Positions 8,426 to 16,818 of a DNA stretch of 64,000 bases are shown piece after piece. Both the position numbers and the translations under genes were made by a program. Within the stretch, counting starts at the first letter, position 1; each line of letters opens with the position of its first letter. The notes below the pieces were generated by a model. That model did not search any database. It saw nothing but the letters and a program-made list of their open reading frames with translations, and was not told where the DNA came from. Source of the stretch: Pseudomonadota bacterium (GTDB lineage: Bacteria > Pseudomonadota > Gammaproteobacteria > Steroidobacterales > Steroidobacteraceae); contig JAJZFQ010000178.1 in the NCBI GenBank assembly GCA_021805275.1, positions 1 to 64,000 of the forward strand. Direction: 5' to 3'.

Positions 8426-9490
8426 ATGGCGACCTACAGCGTTGCACCCGGCGTTGGCGGTGCGATCGAGCGCTTCAGACTCCCCGAACACCTGGGATTC
8501 GGAGCCGTGACGGCGCCGGTGATGTTCGGCGCGACCTGGCAGGACGGGGTGTGGAGTGCCGGGGAATTGCTGCCGTACGGCCTGATCGAGGTCTGGCCGG
8601 GATCACGCGCGCTGCAGTATGCCGAGCTCGTGTTCGAGGGCCTGAAAGCCTACCGGGTGGGTCAACAGCGTCCGAATCTGTTCCGCCCGGACGAGAACTG
8701 CAAGCGCATGGCGCGCTCGGCGGCACGGTTGTCGATGCCGGCGGTGCCGCGTGAGCTTTTCTTTCGCGGCATCGAAGCGGTGACGAACGCGTGCAGCGCG
8801 TTCATTCCATCGCAGTCGGGACGGTCGCTGTACCTGCGTCCGTTCCTGTTCGGAACTGAAAGCAGCTACTTGCTCAGAAATTCCACCGCGTTCCGGTTCA
8901 TGGTGATTGCCAATCCGGTGGAGCCGTACGCGAGTGGCGCTCTCAAAGTGACCATCGAGCGCACTGATGTGCGTGCGACCGCTGGCGGCATCGGAGAAGC
9001 GAAGGCGGCGGCAAACTATGCGGCGTCGCTTCGGGCATCGACGGCCGCAGTGGCGCGTGGCTACACCGTTCCGCTGTGGTTGGACAGTTTCGAACACCGA
9101 TTTGTCCAGGAGCTGTCGGGCATGAATGTGTTCGTAGTGGTGGAGGGGGCGCTGCACACCCCGGAGTTAGATGGGACAATTCTCCCGGGCGTCACGCGCG
9201 ATTCCCTGTTGGCACTGGCGGAACGTCTCGGCTTTGCCACGCGTGAGCGACGCATCGCGGTGGAAGAGGTGCTCGAAGGAGTCGACAGTGGTCGGTGCAC
9301 GGAGGTTTTCGCCTGCGGTACTGCGGCAATAGTCAGCCCAATCGAAGTGCTGCGCGACAGTAGCGGCCGGGAATATAGACCGAGGCAGATTGATGTGGTT
9401 GCGAAGCGATTGCGCGAGAGACTGCTGGGCATACAAGAGAGGCGCGAGCCCGATCCGTTCGGGTGGACCGTCGACGTGGCGGAGGAGTGA
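8426..9490 (+). CDS. Branched-chain amino acid aminotransferase-like enzyme (class IV PLP)
   Basis: A 354-residue fold-type IV aminotransferase. The Schiff-base Lys is at 193 within G-I-G-E-A-K-A-A-A-N-Y-A-A-S, corresponding to the KxxGNY region of BCATs, followed by W-L-D-S-F-E-H-R-F-V-Q-E and G-M-N-V-F-V. The phosphate-cup G-T-A is in E-V-F-A-C-G-T-A-A. BCATs move amino groups between branched-chain amino acids and 2-oxoglutarate. The usual G-G-N-Y is altered to A-A-N-Y, and the gene lies in an uptake and catabolic cluster rather than an ilv operon, so the true substrate may differ. The ATG follows the cupin stop directly. Confidence 0.87.
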   Translation: MATYSVAPGVGGAIERFRLPEHLGFGAVTAPVMFGATWQDGVWSAGELLPYGLIEVWPGSRALQYAELVFEGLKAYRVGQQRPNLFRPDENCKRMARSAARLSMPAVPRELFFRGIEAVTNACSAFIPSQSGRSLYLRPFLFGTESSYLLRNSTAFRFMVIANPVEPYASGALKVTIERTDVRATAGGIGEAKAAANYAASLRASTAAVARGYTVPLWLDSFEHRFVQELSGMNVFVVVEGALHTPELDGTILPGVTRDSLLALAERLGFATRERRIAVEEVLEGVDSGRCTEVFACGTAAIVSPIEVLRDSSGREYRPRQIDVVAKRLRERLLGIQERREPDPFGWTVDVAEE

Positions 9491-9494
9491 GCTT

Positions 9495-10493
9495 ATGGCA
9501 CGCGATGAGGGAGGCATCGTGCCGCACGCAATTGTGTTGCGCGAACCGGGCGGACCGGACAGTCTGCTCTGGGAGACGGTTGCGGTAGGCGATCCGGGGC
9601 ATGGCGAGCTGGTGATTCGGCACACGATGATCGGGGTGAATTTTCACGATACGTACGTGCGTTCGGGTTTGTATAAGACGCTACAGCTGCCTGGAATTCC
9701 TGGCGTGGAGGGTGTTGGTATCGTCGAGAAAGTTGGCGCAGAAGTTTATGGCTTCTCGGTCGGCGATCGCGTCACCTATATCGATGAGCGCTACGGCGCG
9801 TATGCGCAGCGGCGCAGACTGCCGGCGCGCTTGGCTGTGCGCGTGCCGAACATGGTGTCGGACGATGTTGCGGCGAGCTTGACCATAAAGGGATTTACGG
9901 CCTGCATGCTTGTGCGAAACGTGCATGCGGTGCGTGCAGGCGAAGTGGTGCTTATTCATGCGGCAGCCGGCGGCGTCGGACAACCCTTGGTGAGGTGGGC
10001 AAAGCATCTCGGCGCCACGGTGATTGCGACGGTGGGTTCGGATGACAAGATGCACATCGCGCGGCAGTGCGGTGCAGACCATGTCGTCCACTACGGTCGG
10101 GAGGATTTCGTGGAGCGGGTTGCGGCGATCACGTCCGGCGCGGGTGTGAACGTCGCGTACGACTCGGTGGGCGCGAGTACGTTCCTCGGTTCTCTGAAGT
10201 GCCTGGCCTATTGTGGGGTGCTGGTGAATTTCGGACAGTCTTCGGGCCCCGTTGAGCCATTCAGTCCCGCATTGTTGGCGGCGCGTTCGAATGCAGTCGT
10301 GCGTCCTATGCTTTTCCATTACATTCGCGATCGCGTCTCTCTCGAGCGCATGGCGGAGCAGGTGTTTGAGGCCATTGGTGCTGGCATCATCCGTAAGCCG
10401 GCCATTGTCCGCCTGCCGCTCGCCCAGGCCGCTGAGGCCCATATTCTGCTTGAGTCGCGAAAATCCTCCGGTGCGATTCTATTGCTGCCTTAG
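9495..10493 (+). CDS. Quinone oxidoreductase-like zinc-independent MDR dehydrogenase
   Basis: A 332-residue medium-chain dehydrogenase/reductase of the QOR family. It has a GroES-like N-terminal half (V-N-F-H-D-T-Y-V-R-S-G-L-Y) without the zinc ligands of alcohol dehydrogenases, then a Rossmann fold with A-A-A-G-G-V-G at 156-162 for NADPH. ATG 9495 is chosen because a strong GGAGGAG (9481-9487) inside the end of the preceding gene is seven bases upstream. QORs reduce quinones or alpha,beta-unsaturated carbonyls. It is the last gene of the run starting at the TonB receptor, and may reduce an unsaturated product of the pathway. Confidence 0.87.
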   Translation: MARDEGGIVPHAIVLREPGGPDSLLWETVAVGDPGHGELVIRHTMIGVNFHDTYVRSGLYKTLQLPGIPGVEGVGIVEKVGAEVYGFSVGDRVTYIDERYGAYAQRRRLPARLAVRVPNMVSDDVAASLTIKGFTACMLVRNVHAVRAGEVVLIHAAAGGVGQPLVRWAKHLGATVIATVGSDDKMHIARQCGADHVVHYGREDFVERVAAITSGAGVNVAYDSVGASTFLGSLKCLAYCGVLVNFGQSSGPVEPFSPALLAARSNAVVRPMLFHYIRDRVSLERMAEQVFEAIGAGIIRKPAIVRLPLAQAAEAHILLESRKSSGAILLLP

Positions 10494-11011
10494 GTGCGAT
10501 GGGAGTCCCCCTTGCATCGTTCGGACGGATGGATCTGGCGCGCACCAATCCCCTCCGGGGCTTCGTGCGGCAGGCGCGTCGTGGCGCACAGGGAGGGCGG
10601 CAGGAAGCACACGTTGCGGGGCAGCGTTGGTGGGCTTGAGCCGGAGCCTGCCGCGTGCCTTCGCGGTCGGATTTGTATCCCTCACATTGATGGAGCGGGC
10701 TTGCAGGAATCGATTTTCGCCCAGTAGTGAGTTCGGTTTCGGGTAACTCTTCGCTGCCTGTGCGCAAAGGGACGGCTAATGGTGGACGTTGAGGTCGATC
10801 GGCATCTGGGAGTACTGGTCTGGAAACCGCAGGAAGCTCATGACCTTGCGATAGTTTGGTGTTGCCTGGCGCATCGGGTCGGTTTGCTTGTGTGTCTGAG
10901 CGCGGTGATGCAGCAACTGGCATTCGCGATAGCTGCATTCGCAATGGCGGTCGGGCAGGGGTCCGCGAACTCTGCGACGAGCCGTCCCTGGATCACGGTG
11001 ATTGCGGGCGG
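10494..11011. other. Long gap without an intact gene
   Basis: About 520 bp after the quinone oxidoreductase gene. The minus strand is open at 10776-10900 and ends in a coherent-looking tail (F-L-R-F-P-D-Q-Y-S-Q-M-P-I-D-L) that I cannot assign to a family; it may be the remnant of another gene. It borders the decayed ABC/two-component cassette, and the whole stretch to 12.2 kb appears to be degenerating sequence. Confidence 0.4.
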
Positions 11012-11090
11012 CCCGCTCGACCTGAAACGAGATGTCGTGCACGGCAACAAACTCGCCGAACTTGCGTGTCAGTTTCTGCACGTCGATCAT
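11012..11090 (-). pseudogene. Truncated ABC-ATPase gene fragment
   Basis: From the ATG at 11088-11090 the minus strand encodes M-I-D-V-Q-K-L-T-R-K-F-G-E-F-V-A-V-H-D-I and a few more residues. It is nearly identical to the gene start at 1-108, then abruptly loses similarity after Q-V-E-R, before the Walker A loop. The remainder of the ATPase is absent. It lies directly downstream of the degenerate response regulator, the usual gene order for kinase-regulator-ABC cassettes, so it is the dead end of a broken operon. Confidence 0.8.
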
Positions 11091-11109
11091 GCCGGCGAGC
11101 CTCCCCGGA
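11012..11109. repeat. Copy 2 of the ~98-bp repeat shared with 30-127
   Basis: Matches the left edge of the window with a handful of substitutions, in the same orientation and with a constant offset of 10,982 bp. It could mediate homologous recombination deleting or duplicating the intervening 11 kb, although its length is short for that. Confidence 0.7.
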
Positions 11110-11164
11110 GCCTGTCGGGCGCGATACACGGGCGTATGAGCATAGTACGCCGGGCCGGCCGGCC

Positions 11165-11580
11165 GTGAGCGACAGCCAGCCGTTCTGCCGCGCAATGCGC
11201 GCCGCCTCGATACGGTTGGCTGCACCGAGCTTGCTGATGGCCTCGGAGAGGTAATTACGCACGGTGCCCTCCGAGAGAGCCAGCTCGGCCGGGATCTCTG
11301 CCCCCGAGCGGCCTTCGCCGGTGCGCCAGAGGATCTGCCGCTCGCGCTCGGTGAGCGGCTCGGTCCTTCAGCAGGTAGCCATTGGCTCGTGTTTCCAGCG
11401 CCCGACGCAGATAGCCCGGACGGGCAAAGGTGGTGAGGATCACCGCCTGGGTGTCGGGATGGCGCGCTCGGACCTCGGCGGCCAGCGTGAGACCGGTCAC
11501 CTCCGGCATCTCGATGTCGGTCACCCGCACATCGGGGCGCGTGTCCGTCACAGCCGCCAGCGCCTTGCGGCCGCACTCGA
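11165..11580 (-). pseudogene. Degenerate NarL/DesR-type response regulator
   Basis: Pieces of a response regulator are readable on the minus strand in two frames. First comes the receiver core, with phosphoacceptor D in V-T-D-I-E-M-P-E-V-T-G-L and the A-N-G-Y-L-L-K-D end. In another frame comes the LuxR-type HTH (L-T-E-R-E-R-Q-I-L, then G-T-V-R-N-Y-L-S-E-A-I-S-K-L). The linker of roughly 35 residues that should separate them is missing, and about 35 N-terminal residues are also gone at the junction with the kinase fragment. It therefore carries at least two deletions and a frameshift and cannot give a working regulator. Confidence 0.78.
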
Positions 11581-12015
11581 CCCGGGCGCGAGTCGATGGC
11601 GAGCTCACCGCCGAGGGTCTCGAGCCGCGCGCACATGCCACGTAGTCCGCTGCCCTCGTGCTCGATCCCGCCCCGGCCGTCGTCGGTGATCTCGAACAGA
11701 ATGCGGCCGGGCTGCTCGGCGATGGTGAGCCGGCAGCGTGCCGCCCGTGCATGGCGCACGATGTTGGTGACAGACTCGCGCAGCCCGAGCGAGAGCGTGC
11801 TCTCGATGGGCGGGGCGATGCGGGGGGCGCGGCGGTGCATTCCAGGCGCACCCCGGCGAGGGCGAGGGTCTGCTCGGCGCAGGACAGCTCGGCGGCCAGC
11901 CCCTCGGTGCGATAGCCGCGGATGGTCTGGCGTACCTCGGCGAGCGCACGCCGGGCGGTCTGCTCCACCTCCTGGATCTCACGCTGCGCCCGAGCGGGCT
12001 TGTCCGGCAGCAGGC
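11581..12015 (-). pseudogene. Degenerate DesK-type sensor histidine kinase fragment
   Basis: The minus strand encodes a HisKA_3-like helix region (A-Q-R-E-I-Q-E-V-E-Q-T-A-R-R-A-L-A-E-V-R) followed, after a frameshift near 11830, by the ATPase domain: N box L-R-E-S-V-T-N-I-V-R-H-A-R-A, then D-D-G-R-G-G and G-S-G-L-R-G-M. The N-terminal sensor and membrane segments and the phosphoacceptor region are missing, and the C-terminus runs into the response-regulator remnant. In DesK/DesR systems these proteins sense membrane or cell-envelope state. This copy is clearly non-functional. Confidence 0.78.
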
Positions 12016-12230
12016 GCGGACTTAAGTGCGGTCCCATGAATGTGCCGCGGTGGCGCGGCAGGCATCGGGTGTGTCCGCAGTGCGCACACACCATGATCGC
12101 GATGCGGGCGGGGCGTATGACCGTCGCGCTGAGCGGCCAAGACTCCTGGGCGCTCTGTGCACTGATAAGGAAGGTGCCGCCCGCGCCTCAGGAGTGCATG
12201 GCCACTTGTTTTCCAAGGGAAGTACAGGGT

Positions 12231-12485
12231 ATGGATATGAGTACGATGAACATTTCGCTTCCCGTCGAGCTCAAACGATTTGTCGATGAGTAGCTCAAGC
12301 GTGGTCACGGCACGGGTAGCGAATACGTGCGCGAGTTGATCCGTAGACATCAGGATCAACTGCGTCTGCGCGAGCTTCTGCTGGCTGGAGCTGCTTCTCC
12401 GCCGTCGGACCCGGCAGATGCGAAGTACTTCAACGGACTGCGCGGCCTCACTCGTGCCAAGCGGACGAGCGAACGGCGACGCTAA
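12231..12485 (+). pseudogene. parD: ParD-family antitoxin gene with in-frame amber stop
   Basis: Reading from ATG 12231 gives M-D-M-S-T-M-N-I-S-L-P-V-E-L-K-R-F-V-D-E, then TAG at 12291-12293. The same frame then continues without another stop as a classic ParD tail (G-T-G-S-E-Y-V-R-E-L-I-R-R-H, R-L-R-E-L-L-L-A-G-A-A-S-P-P) to TAA at 12483-12485. Homologues typically have Gln near the stop position, so a CAG-to-TAG change is the simplest explanation. The ribbon-helix-helix DNA-binding segment lies before the stop and the toxin-binding tail after it. The TAA overlaps the parE ATG. It is probably a pseudogene unless amber suppression or a downstream start produces the tail. Confidence 0.85.
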
Positions 12486-12898
12486 TGGCGAAGCCGGTTG
12501 TCCCACGTAAGTTGGCCAACCGCGATGTCGATGAGGCCATTGCCCATTGTCTGTACGAGGCCGGTGATCAGGTTGCGCTGAGGTTCGTGGACGCGTTTGA
12601 AGGCACATACCGCCACATCAGCCGGCATCCGGCTGGCGGCTCCTTACTCTTCGCCGCCGAGCTGAATCTGCCGCGCGTGCGTTCATGGCGGCTGCGACGC
12701 TTCCCGTACTTCGTGTTCTATGTCGAAACAGAGGAATGTATCGACGTCTGGCGCGTGGTGCATGGCGCACGCGATATCCCGGCGTGGATGCAGGAAGCGG
12801 ACGATGGGTGGTATTCAGCTCGCGCGCTGTCCCCTGCGATGACCGCAGTGCGGACGACTCCGGTGCTTCGCCATCGTGTTTGCGGGCCATTGCGATAA
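12485..12898 (+). CDS. parE: ParE-family toxin with C-terminal extension
   Basis: A RelE/ParE-superfamily toxin. Family features include A-N-R-D-V-D-E-A-I near the N-terminus, F-V-D-A-F-E-G-T-Y, and the C-terminal core R-F-P-Y-F-V-F-Y-V followed by V-W-R-V-V-H-G-A-R-D-I-P. ParE toxins act on DNA gyrase and are neutralised by ParD. The product is 137 residues, while ParE proteins are usually about 95-105, so the stretch after D-I-P-A-W-M-Q is an unusual extension, perhaps from loss of the native stop. Its ATG overlaps the stop of the interrupted parD, so translation normally depends on coupling. Confidence 0.82.
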   Translation: MAKPVVPRKLANRDVDEAIAHCLYEAGDQVALRFVDAFEGTYRHISRHPAGGSLLFAAELNLPRVRSWRLRRFPYFVFYVETEECIDVWRVVHGARDIPAWMQEADDGWYSARALSPAMTAVRTTPVLRHRVCGPLR

Positions 12899-13154
12899 GT
12901 CGCCGTAACGGCCAACGCACACTCTATGCCGCGCAACGCTCGACAGCAGGAGACAATCGAGGCAAGTTGGCGGGTCCTCAGCGCTCGGCTGGACTCGATT
13001 GTCGAATCGGGATCAACGCTGAAAACGACCGTACTCGCACCGCGCGGCGTCTGTTCGCGAGAGCCTGACGCTGATGCGGCGGAGAGCGCCGATCCATCGT
13101 GCGTAATATCGCTACAAGGCGGCCGACGGCGGTGGCTGGACTTCGGATCTGGTG

Positions 13155-14105
13155 TTACGCCGAGTGCTTCGGGAGCGTCGAGAGCCCCAATGTTCCGGTG
13201 AGGGTGAAGTCTACTTGCTGCTCGAGATCAGGCAGCTTTTCCGCAAGAAATTCGAGCATGTGCGCATCAGTCCCGGGAGCAGCCCGCTCCACGTCTGCAC
13301 CCAGCGCGAGCACGCGGGCCTGGTGCGAGGTATTGAGGTTTCCGGGGTGCCGCTCGACATGAATGGCGACACAATCCGCCAATTGTATCGTGCCTATATT
13401 CAATGTCCTGTAATCGGGCTGTTCGCAGCTCTTGGCGGGACGATGGTGGTGGCGGACGATTTCGACCAGTGGTGCGGGCAGGCCCCAATGCTCGCAGATC
13501 AATTGGCCGACGCGCGTGTGATCGTACCCGAGGAGCTCCTCCTCCACCTCGAGCAATGCCTGTGGCGTCTCCCATTCTGCTTCGGCGACACGATCGAAAT
13601 CGGTGGTCACCTGCTCAAACATTGCGAAGCGGCCGATATCGTGCACCAATCCGCCCGTATAGGCTGCTTCGCATATTTCGGCCCGCGCCCCGCTCGAGGC
13701 AGCGATCAGCCGTGACAGCGAGGCAACCCGCAATGAGTGCGCCCACAGCTCGCGTTGTTCACGAGTGCGCGGCAAGAAAACCCGAGCAACGGCCACTGCC
13801 ATGGCGAGCTGTCCGCACCGCGCTGCGCCGATGCGGTTGGCCGCTTGCGTGAGACTCGTAATGGGTTGGCCCGGGGCGCTGGCCGCACTGTTCGCGCATC
13901 GCAGGACGCGCACGGCGAAGCTCGGCTCGCTGCTCGCGATGTTGACAAGGTCGTCGAAATACCGCTCGGAGTCCGGATCCAGGCTCAGCAGGCGCATGAC
14001 GACGCCTGGAAGCAGCGGCAGGGTTTCTACGCGTTCGGCAATGGCCTGGGCTCTTTCGGCCCGTAACGGCAGGTCGTGCTCGCCGGTCGTGCCGGGCACT
14101 GTCAT
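13155..14105 (-). CDS. HDOD domain protein
   Basis: A 316-residue cytoplasmic protein with an HDOD domain over about residues 20-215: L-P-L-L-P-G-V-V-M-R-L-L, the S-F-A-V-R-V-L-R-C-A-N-S-A motif, and V-H-D-I-G-R-F-A-M-F corresponding to the HD-like core. HDOD proteins are non-catalytic or weakly catalytic relatives of HD phosphohydrolases found in signalling, chemotaxis and c-di-GMP networks. The start ATG (14103-14105) overlaps the TGA of the HD-GYP gene by four bases, so both proteins are translated from one message and may act together. Confidence 0.88.
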   Translation of the reverse strand: MTVPGTTGEHDLPLRAERAQAIAERVETLPLLPGVVMRLLSLDPDSERYFDDLVNIASSEPSFAVRVLRCANSAASAPGQPITSLTQAANRIGAARCGQLAMAVAVARVFLPRTREQRELWAHSLRVASLSRLIAASSGARAEICEAAYTGGLVHDIGRFAMFEQVTTDFDRVAEAEWETPQALLEVEEELLGYDHTRVGQLICEHWGLPAPLVEIVRHHHRPAKSCEQPDYRTLNIGTIQLADCVAIHVERHPGNLNTSHQARVLALGADVERAAPGTDAHMLEFLAEKLPDLEQQVDFTLTGTLGLSTLPKHSA

Positions 14106-14938
14106 GCTTGCCCGTGGCGCGGAGCGAGAGCGCCATCCGTGTGCTCGTCGGTGCGCTCCACGTTCGGTAGCTGCGAGAGGATTACGGTTGAGGAGAAATC
14201 CGCGGCGTCGATATACGCCCAGAAGTCCTCTCCGCCGGCTTGTCGTACGAGGGATTCCAGCGCCTCGACTGCCTCACGATCGTAAGCGCTGCCGGCGCCA
14301 TGCTCGAGCTGTGCAAGTGCCTGCGCACATCCGCGCGCCTCGCGGTAAGGGCGTGGTTGACAGATGGCCTCGAATACGTCCGCCACCGCGCAGATGCGCG
14401 CTTCGATCGCGATTGCCTCGCCAGCCAGACCGAGCGGGTAGCCTGATCCGTCGAGGCGCTCGTGGTGCTGGCCAATGATCGCTTGTATGGGCCAGGGCAG
14501 ATTCACGTTCCGCAGCATATCGACCCCGGCCTGCGCGTGCGTCTTGACGAGTGCGAACTCCTCGGGCGAGAGTCTCCCGGGTTTCGAGATGAGCTCGGCC
14601 GGTACGGCAATCTTGCCGATATCGTGCACGAGCGCGCCGAGGTAGAGGCCTTCCAGTTGATGTGCATCTAACCCCAGCCGTTGGCCGATTCTCGCGGCGA
14701 GCGCGGCGACCTGCTCCTGGTGCAGGGCCGTGTGCCGGTCGCTGCGGCTGGCGATCGCACTCACCGCGTGAATGGTCTGGATCAGCGCGTGACGCGTCCG
14801 ATGGAGCGCCTCTTCGATCGCCTGCTGGGTCTGGTCGTGTGATTCGGCGGTAGGAGCCAATGCGTCACCCTTTGACGGCAACGGCAAGCGACCGAGCCAA
14901 GGTGCTGCCGCGCTTTTGTGTCTGGCACGGCGCAACAT
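14102..14938 (-). CDS. HD-GYP domain cyclic-di-GMP phosphodiesterase
   Basis: A 278-residue protein with a complete HD-GYP domain: metal-binding H-D-I-G-K at 105-109 and H-H-E-R-L-D-G-S-G-Y-P at 158-168, including the GYP signature. These enzymes hydrolyse c-di-GMP, often to GMP. No receiver or membrane sensor domain is seen; the first 60 residues are Arg/Gln-rich and could form a helix. It is first in a two-gene unit with the HDOD protein (four-base overlap). Confidence 0.88.
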   Translation of the reverse strand: MLRRARHKSAAAPWLGRLPLPSKGDALAPTAESHDQTQQAIEEALHRTRHALIQTIHAVSAIASRSDRHTALHQEQVAALAARIGQRLGLDAHQLEGLYLGALVHDIGKIAVPAELISKPGRLSPEEFALVKTHAQAGVDMLRNVNLPWPIQAIIGQHHERLDGSGYPLGLAGEAIAIEARICAVADVFEAICQPRPYREARGCAQALAQLEHGAGSAYDREAVEALESLVRQAGGEDFWAYIDAADFSSTVILSQLPNVERTDEHTDGALAPRHGQA

Positions 14939-15024
14939 GATAGCCAGATGGCCGCCGATCGCAACGGAAATCTGCTCAGGGGCCGCCGGACCGTCGGGGC
15001 CGACGCCGCGCTACACTAGGGGCC

Positions 15025-16110
15025 ATGAAAGTCTCCGGCACCGCTTACCGCACGATCTGGCCGCTGCCCTCGGGGGCGGTGCGGGTTATCGATCAATCCC
15101 GATTGCCGTTCGAGTTCGTGACGCTCGATCTGATGAGCCTCGAGGATGCCGCGCACGCGATTCGCTCCATGGTCGTGCGGGGCGCGCCATTGATCGGCGC
15201 GACGGCCGCCTACGGCCTAGCGCTTGCGCTGCGCGCGGATGCGTCCGATGAACACATCGGCGAGGCCGCGCGGGTGCTGCGCGCGACTCGACCGACTGCC
15301 GTCAACCTTGCCTGGGCGCTCGAGCGGGTGCGTCAGGTGATTGCGCCCCGACCGGTGAGCGAGCGTGCGCAGAGGGCTTTCGCGGAAGCGGGGCGGATCT
15401 GCGAGGAGGACGTGGCCCAGTGCCGTGCTATCGGGGCGCACGGGGCGAGGATCATCGGCGAGCTTGCTGGGAAGGTCGACCGTCGGGTGAACGTGCTCAC
15501 CCATTGCAATGCGGGGTGGCTGGCGTGCGTCGATTGGGGCACAGCGCTGGCGCCGGTCTACGCGGCCCACGATGCCGGCATCGAGGTGCACGTGTGGGTC
15601 GATGAGACCCGCCCGCGCAATCAGGGCGCCTCGCTGACCGCGTTTGAGTTGGGCGCCCACGGCGTGCCGCACACGGTGATCGTCGACAACCTGGGCGGGC
15701 ACCTGATGCAGCACGGTGAGGTCGATCTGGCCATTGTCGGCAGCGATCGCACGACGGCCGCCGGCGACGTATGCAACAAGGTCGGCACGTACCTGAAGGC
15801 GCTTGCCGCGCACGACAACGGTGTGCCCTTCTATGCCGCGCTGCCGGTGAGCACCATCGACTGGAGCCTCGAGGACGGACGGGCCATCGAGATCGAGGCC
15901 CGCGATGCCGAGGAAGTCACGCATCTCACTGGGCGCACCGGGGCCGGAGCGATCGAGCGGGTACGCGTCGTGCCGGAAGGCAGCGCTGTGCTCAATCTCG
16001 CCTTCGACGTCACGCCGGGTCGGCTCGTCACGGGACTGATCACTGAGCGCGGCGTGTGCGCGGCGAGCCGCTCGGGCTTGCTGCAGCTGTATCCGGAGCG
16101 CGCCGCGTGA
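15025..16110 (+). CDS. mtnA: S-methyl-5-thioribose-1-phosphate isomerase
   Basis: A 361-residue MtnA, the expected length. It converts methylthioribose-1-phosphate to methylthioribulose-1-phosphate during recycling of 5'-methylthioadenosine. Catalytic Cys161 is in T-H-C-N-A-G and Asp241 in [10 protein letters not shown], corresponding to Cys160/Asp240 of the Bacillus enzyme. The C-terminal signature [18 protein letters not shown] is present. The following class II aldolase gene overlaps its stop codon (GTGA), so the two are coupled. No mtnK, mtnP, mtnC or mtnD is present in the window. Confidence 0.94.
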   Translation: MKVSGTAYRTIWPLPSGAVRVIDQSRLPFEFVTLDLMSLEDAAHAIRSMVVRGAPLIGATAAYGLALALRADASDEHIGEAARVLRATRPTAVNLAWALERVRQVIAPRPVSERAQRAFAEAGRICEEDVAQCRAIGAHGARIIGELAGKVDRRVNVLTHCNAGWLACVDWGTALAPVYAAHDAGIEVHVWVDETRPRNQGASLTAFELGAHGVPHTVIVDNLGGHLMQHGEVDLAIVGSDRTTAAGDVCNKVGTYLKALAAHDNGVPFYAALPVSTIDWSLEDGRAIEIEARDAEEVTHLTGRTGAGAIERVRVVPEGSAVLNLAFDVTPGRLVTGLITERGVCAASRSGLLQLYPERAA

Positions 16111-16811
16111 GCACTACGGGGCAGGATGAGGTGATGCTCAGACGGGCGCTCATCGAGGCGTGCCGCGAGCTGCAGCGTCAGGGGCTCACGCACGGCACCT
16201 CGGGCAACGTCAGTGTGCGACGCGATTCCGAGTCGTTTTTCGTCAGCCCCACGGGACTCCCGTACGCCTCGCTCGAGCCGGAGGATATTCCGCTGATGCG
16301 TGTCGATGGTCGCTGGTACGGTCGACGGCGACCCTCGAGCGAGTGGCGGTTCCACCGCGACATCCTCGCCGCGCGACCCGAAGCGGGCGCCATAGTCCAT
16401 GCCCACTCGCGCTACGCCACGGCGCTCGCCTGCACCGGGCGGGGCATTCCGGCCTTCCACTACATGGTCGCGGTGGTCGGCGGCCCCGACATCCGCTGCG
16501 CGGCGTACCACACATTCGGAACGCAGGCGCTATCGGACTCGGCGCTCGATGCGCTACGCGATCGACGGGCTTGCCTGTTGGCGCACCACGGCATCATTGC
16601 CCTCGGTGCCGACCTGTCCGCGGCGCTCGCCTTGGCCGGGGAGGTGGAAAACCTCGCCGCGCAGTACGTCGCGGCGCTCGCGATCGGCGCTGTGGGCACG
16701 CTGGATGCTCTGGAGATGGAGCGCGTGCTGGAGAAATTTCGCAGCTACGGCCGCCAGGACGCCCAGGACCCGGATCTGATCCACGGCGGGTCGGCACTGC
16801 CCCGGGGCTGA
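16107..16811 (+). CDS. Class II aldolase, likely methylthioribulose-1-phosphate aldolase (Ald2-like) or MtnB
   Basis: A 234-residue FucA/AraD-type class II aldolase. Catalytic Glu79 is in P-S-S-E-W-R-F-H, and zinc ligands His98 and His100 (V-H-A-H-S) and His161 (A-H-H-G) are all present. I chose GTG 16107, which overlaps the mtnA stop. Next to mtnA this could be MtnB, the dehydratase of the universal methionine salvage pathway, or Ald2, which cleaves methylthioribulose-1-phosphate to DHAP and methylthioacetaldehyde in the DHAP shunt. The S-P-T-G-L motif and the absence of MtnC/MtnD genes nearby favour the fuculose-phosphate-aldolase-like Ald2. Confidence 0.85.
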   Translation: MSTTGQDEVMLRRALIEACRELQRQGLTHGTSGNVSVRRDSESFFVSPTGLPYASLEPEDIPLMRVDGRWYGRRRPSSEWRFHRDILAARPEAGAIVHAHSRYATALACTGRGIPAFHYMVAVVGGPDIRCAAYHTFGTQALSDSALDALRDRRACLLAHHGIIALGADLSAALALAGEVENLAAQYVAALAIGAVGTLDALEMERVLEKFRSYGRQDAQDPDLIHGGSALPRG

Positions 16812-16818
16812 GGCGCGT

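Noticed and set aside
9390..9494. Upstream extension of the quinone oxidoreductase frame
   Set aside because: It overlaps the aminotransferase end and contains no GroES-like sequence; a strong GGAGGAG marks ATG 9495.
12926..13201. 91-codon frame downstream of parE
   Set aside because: Starts with a plausible M-P-R-N-A-R-Q-Q-E-T but loses protein character, has no ribosome-binding site and overlaps the HDOD gene end.
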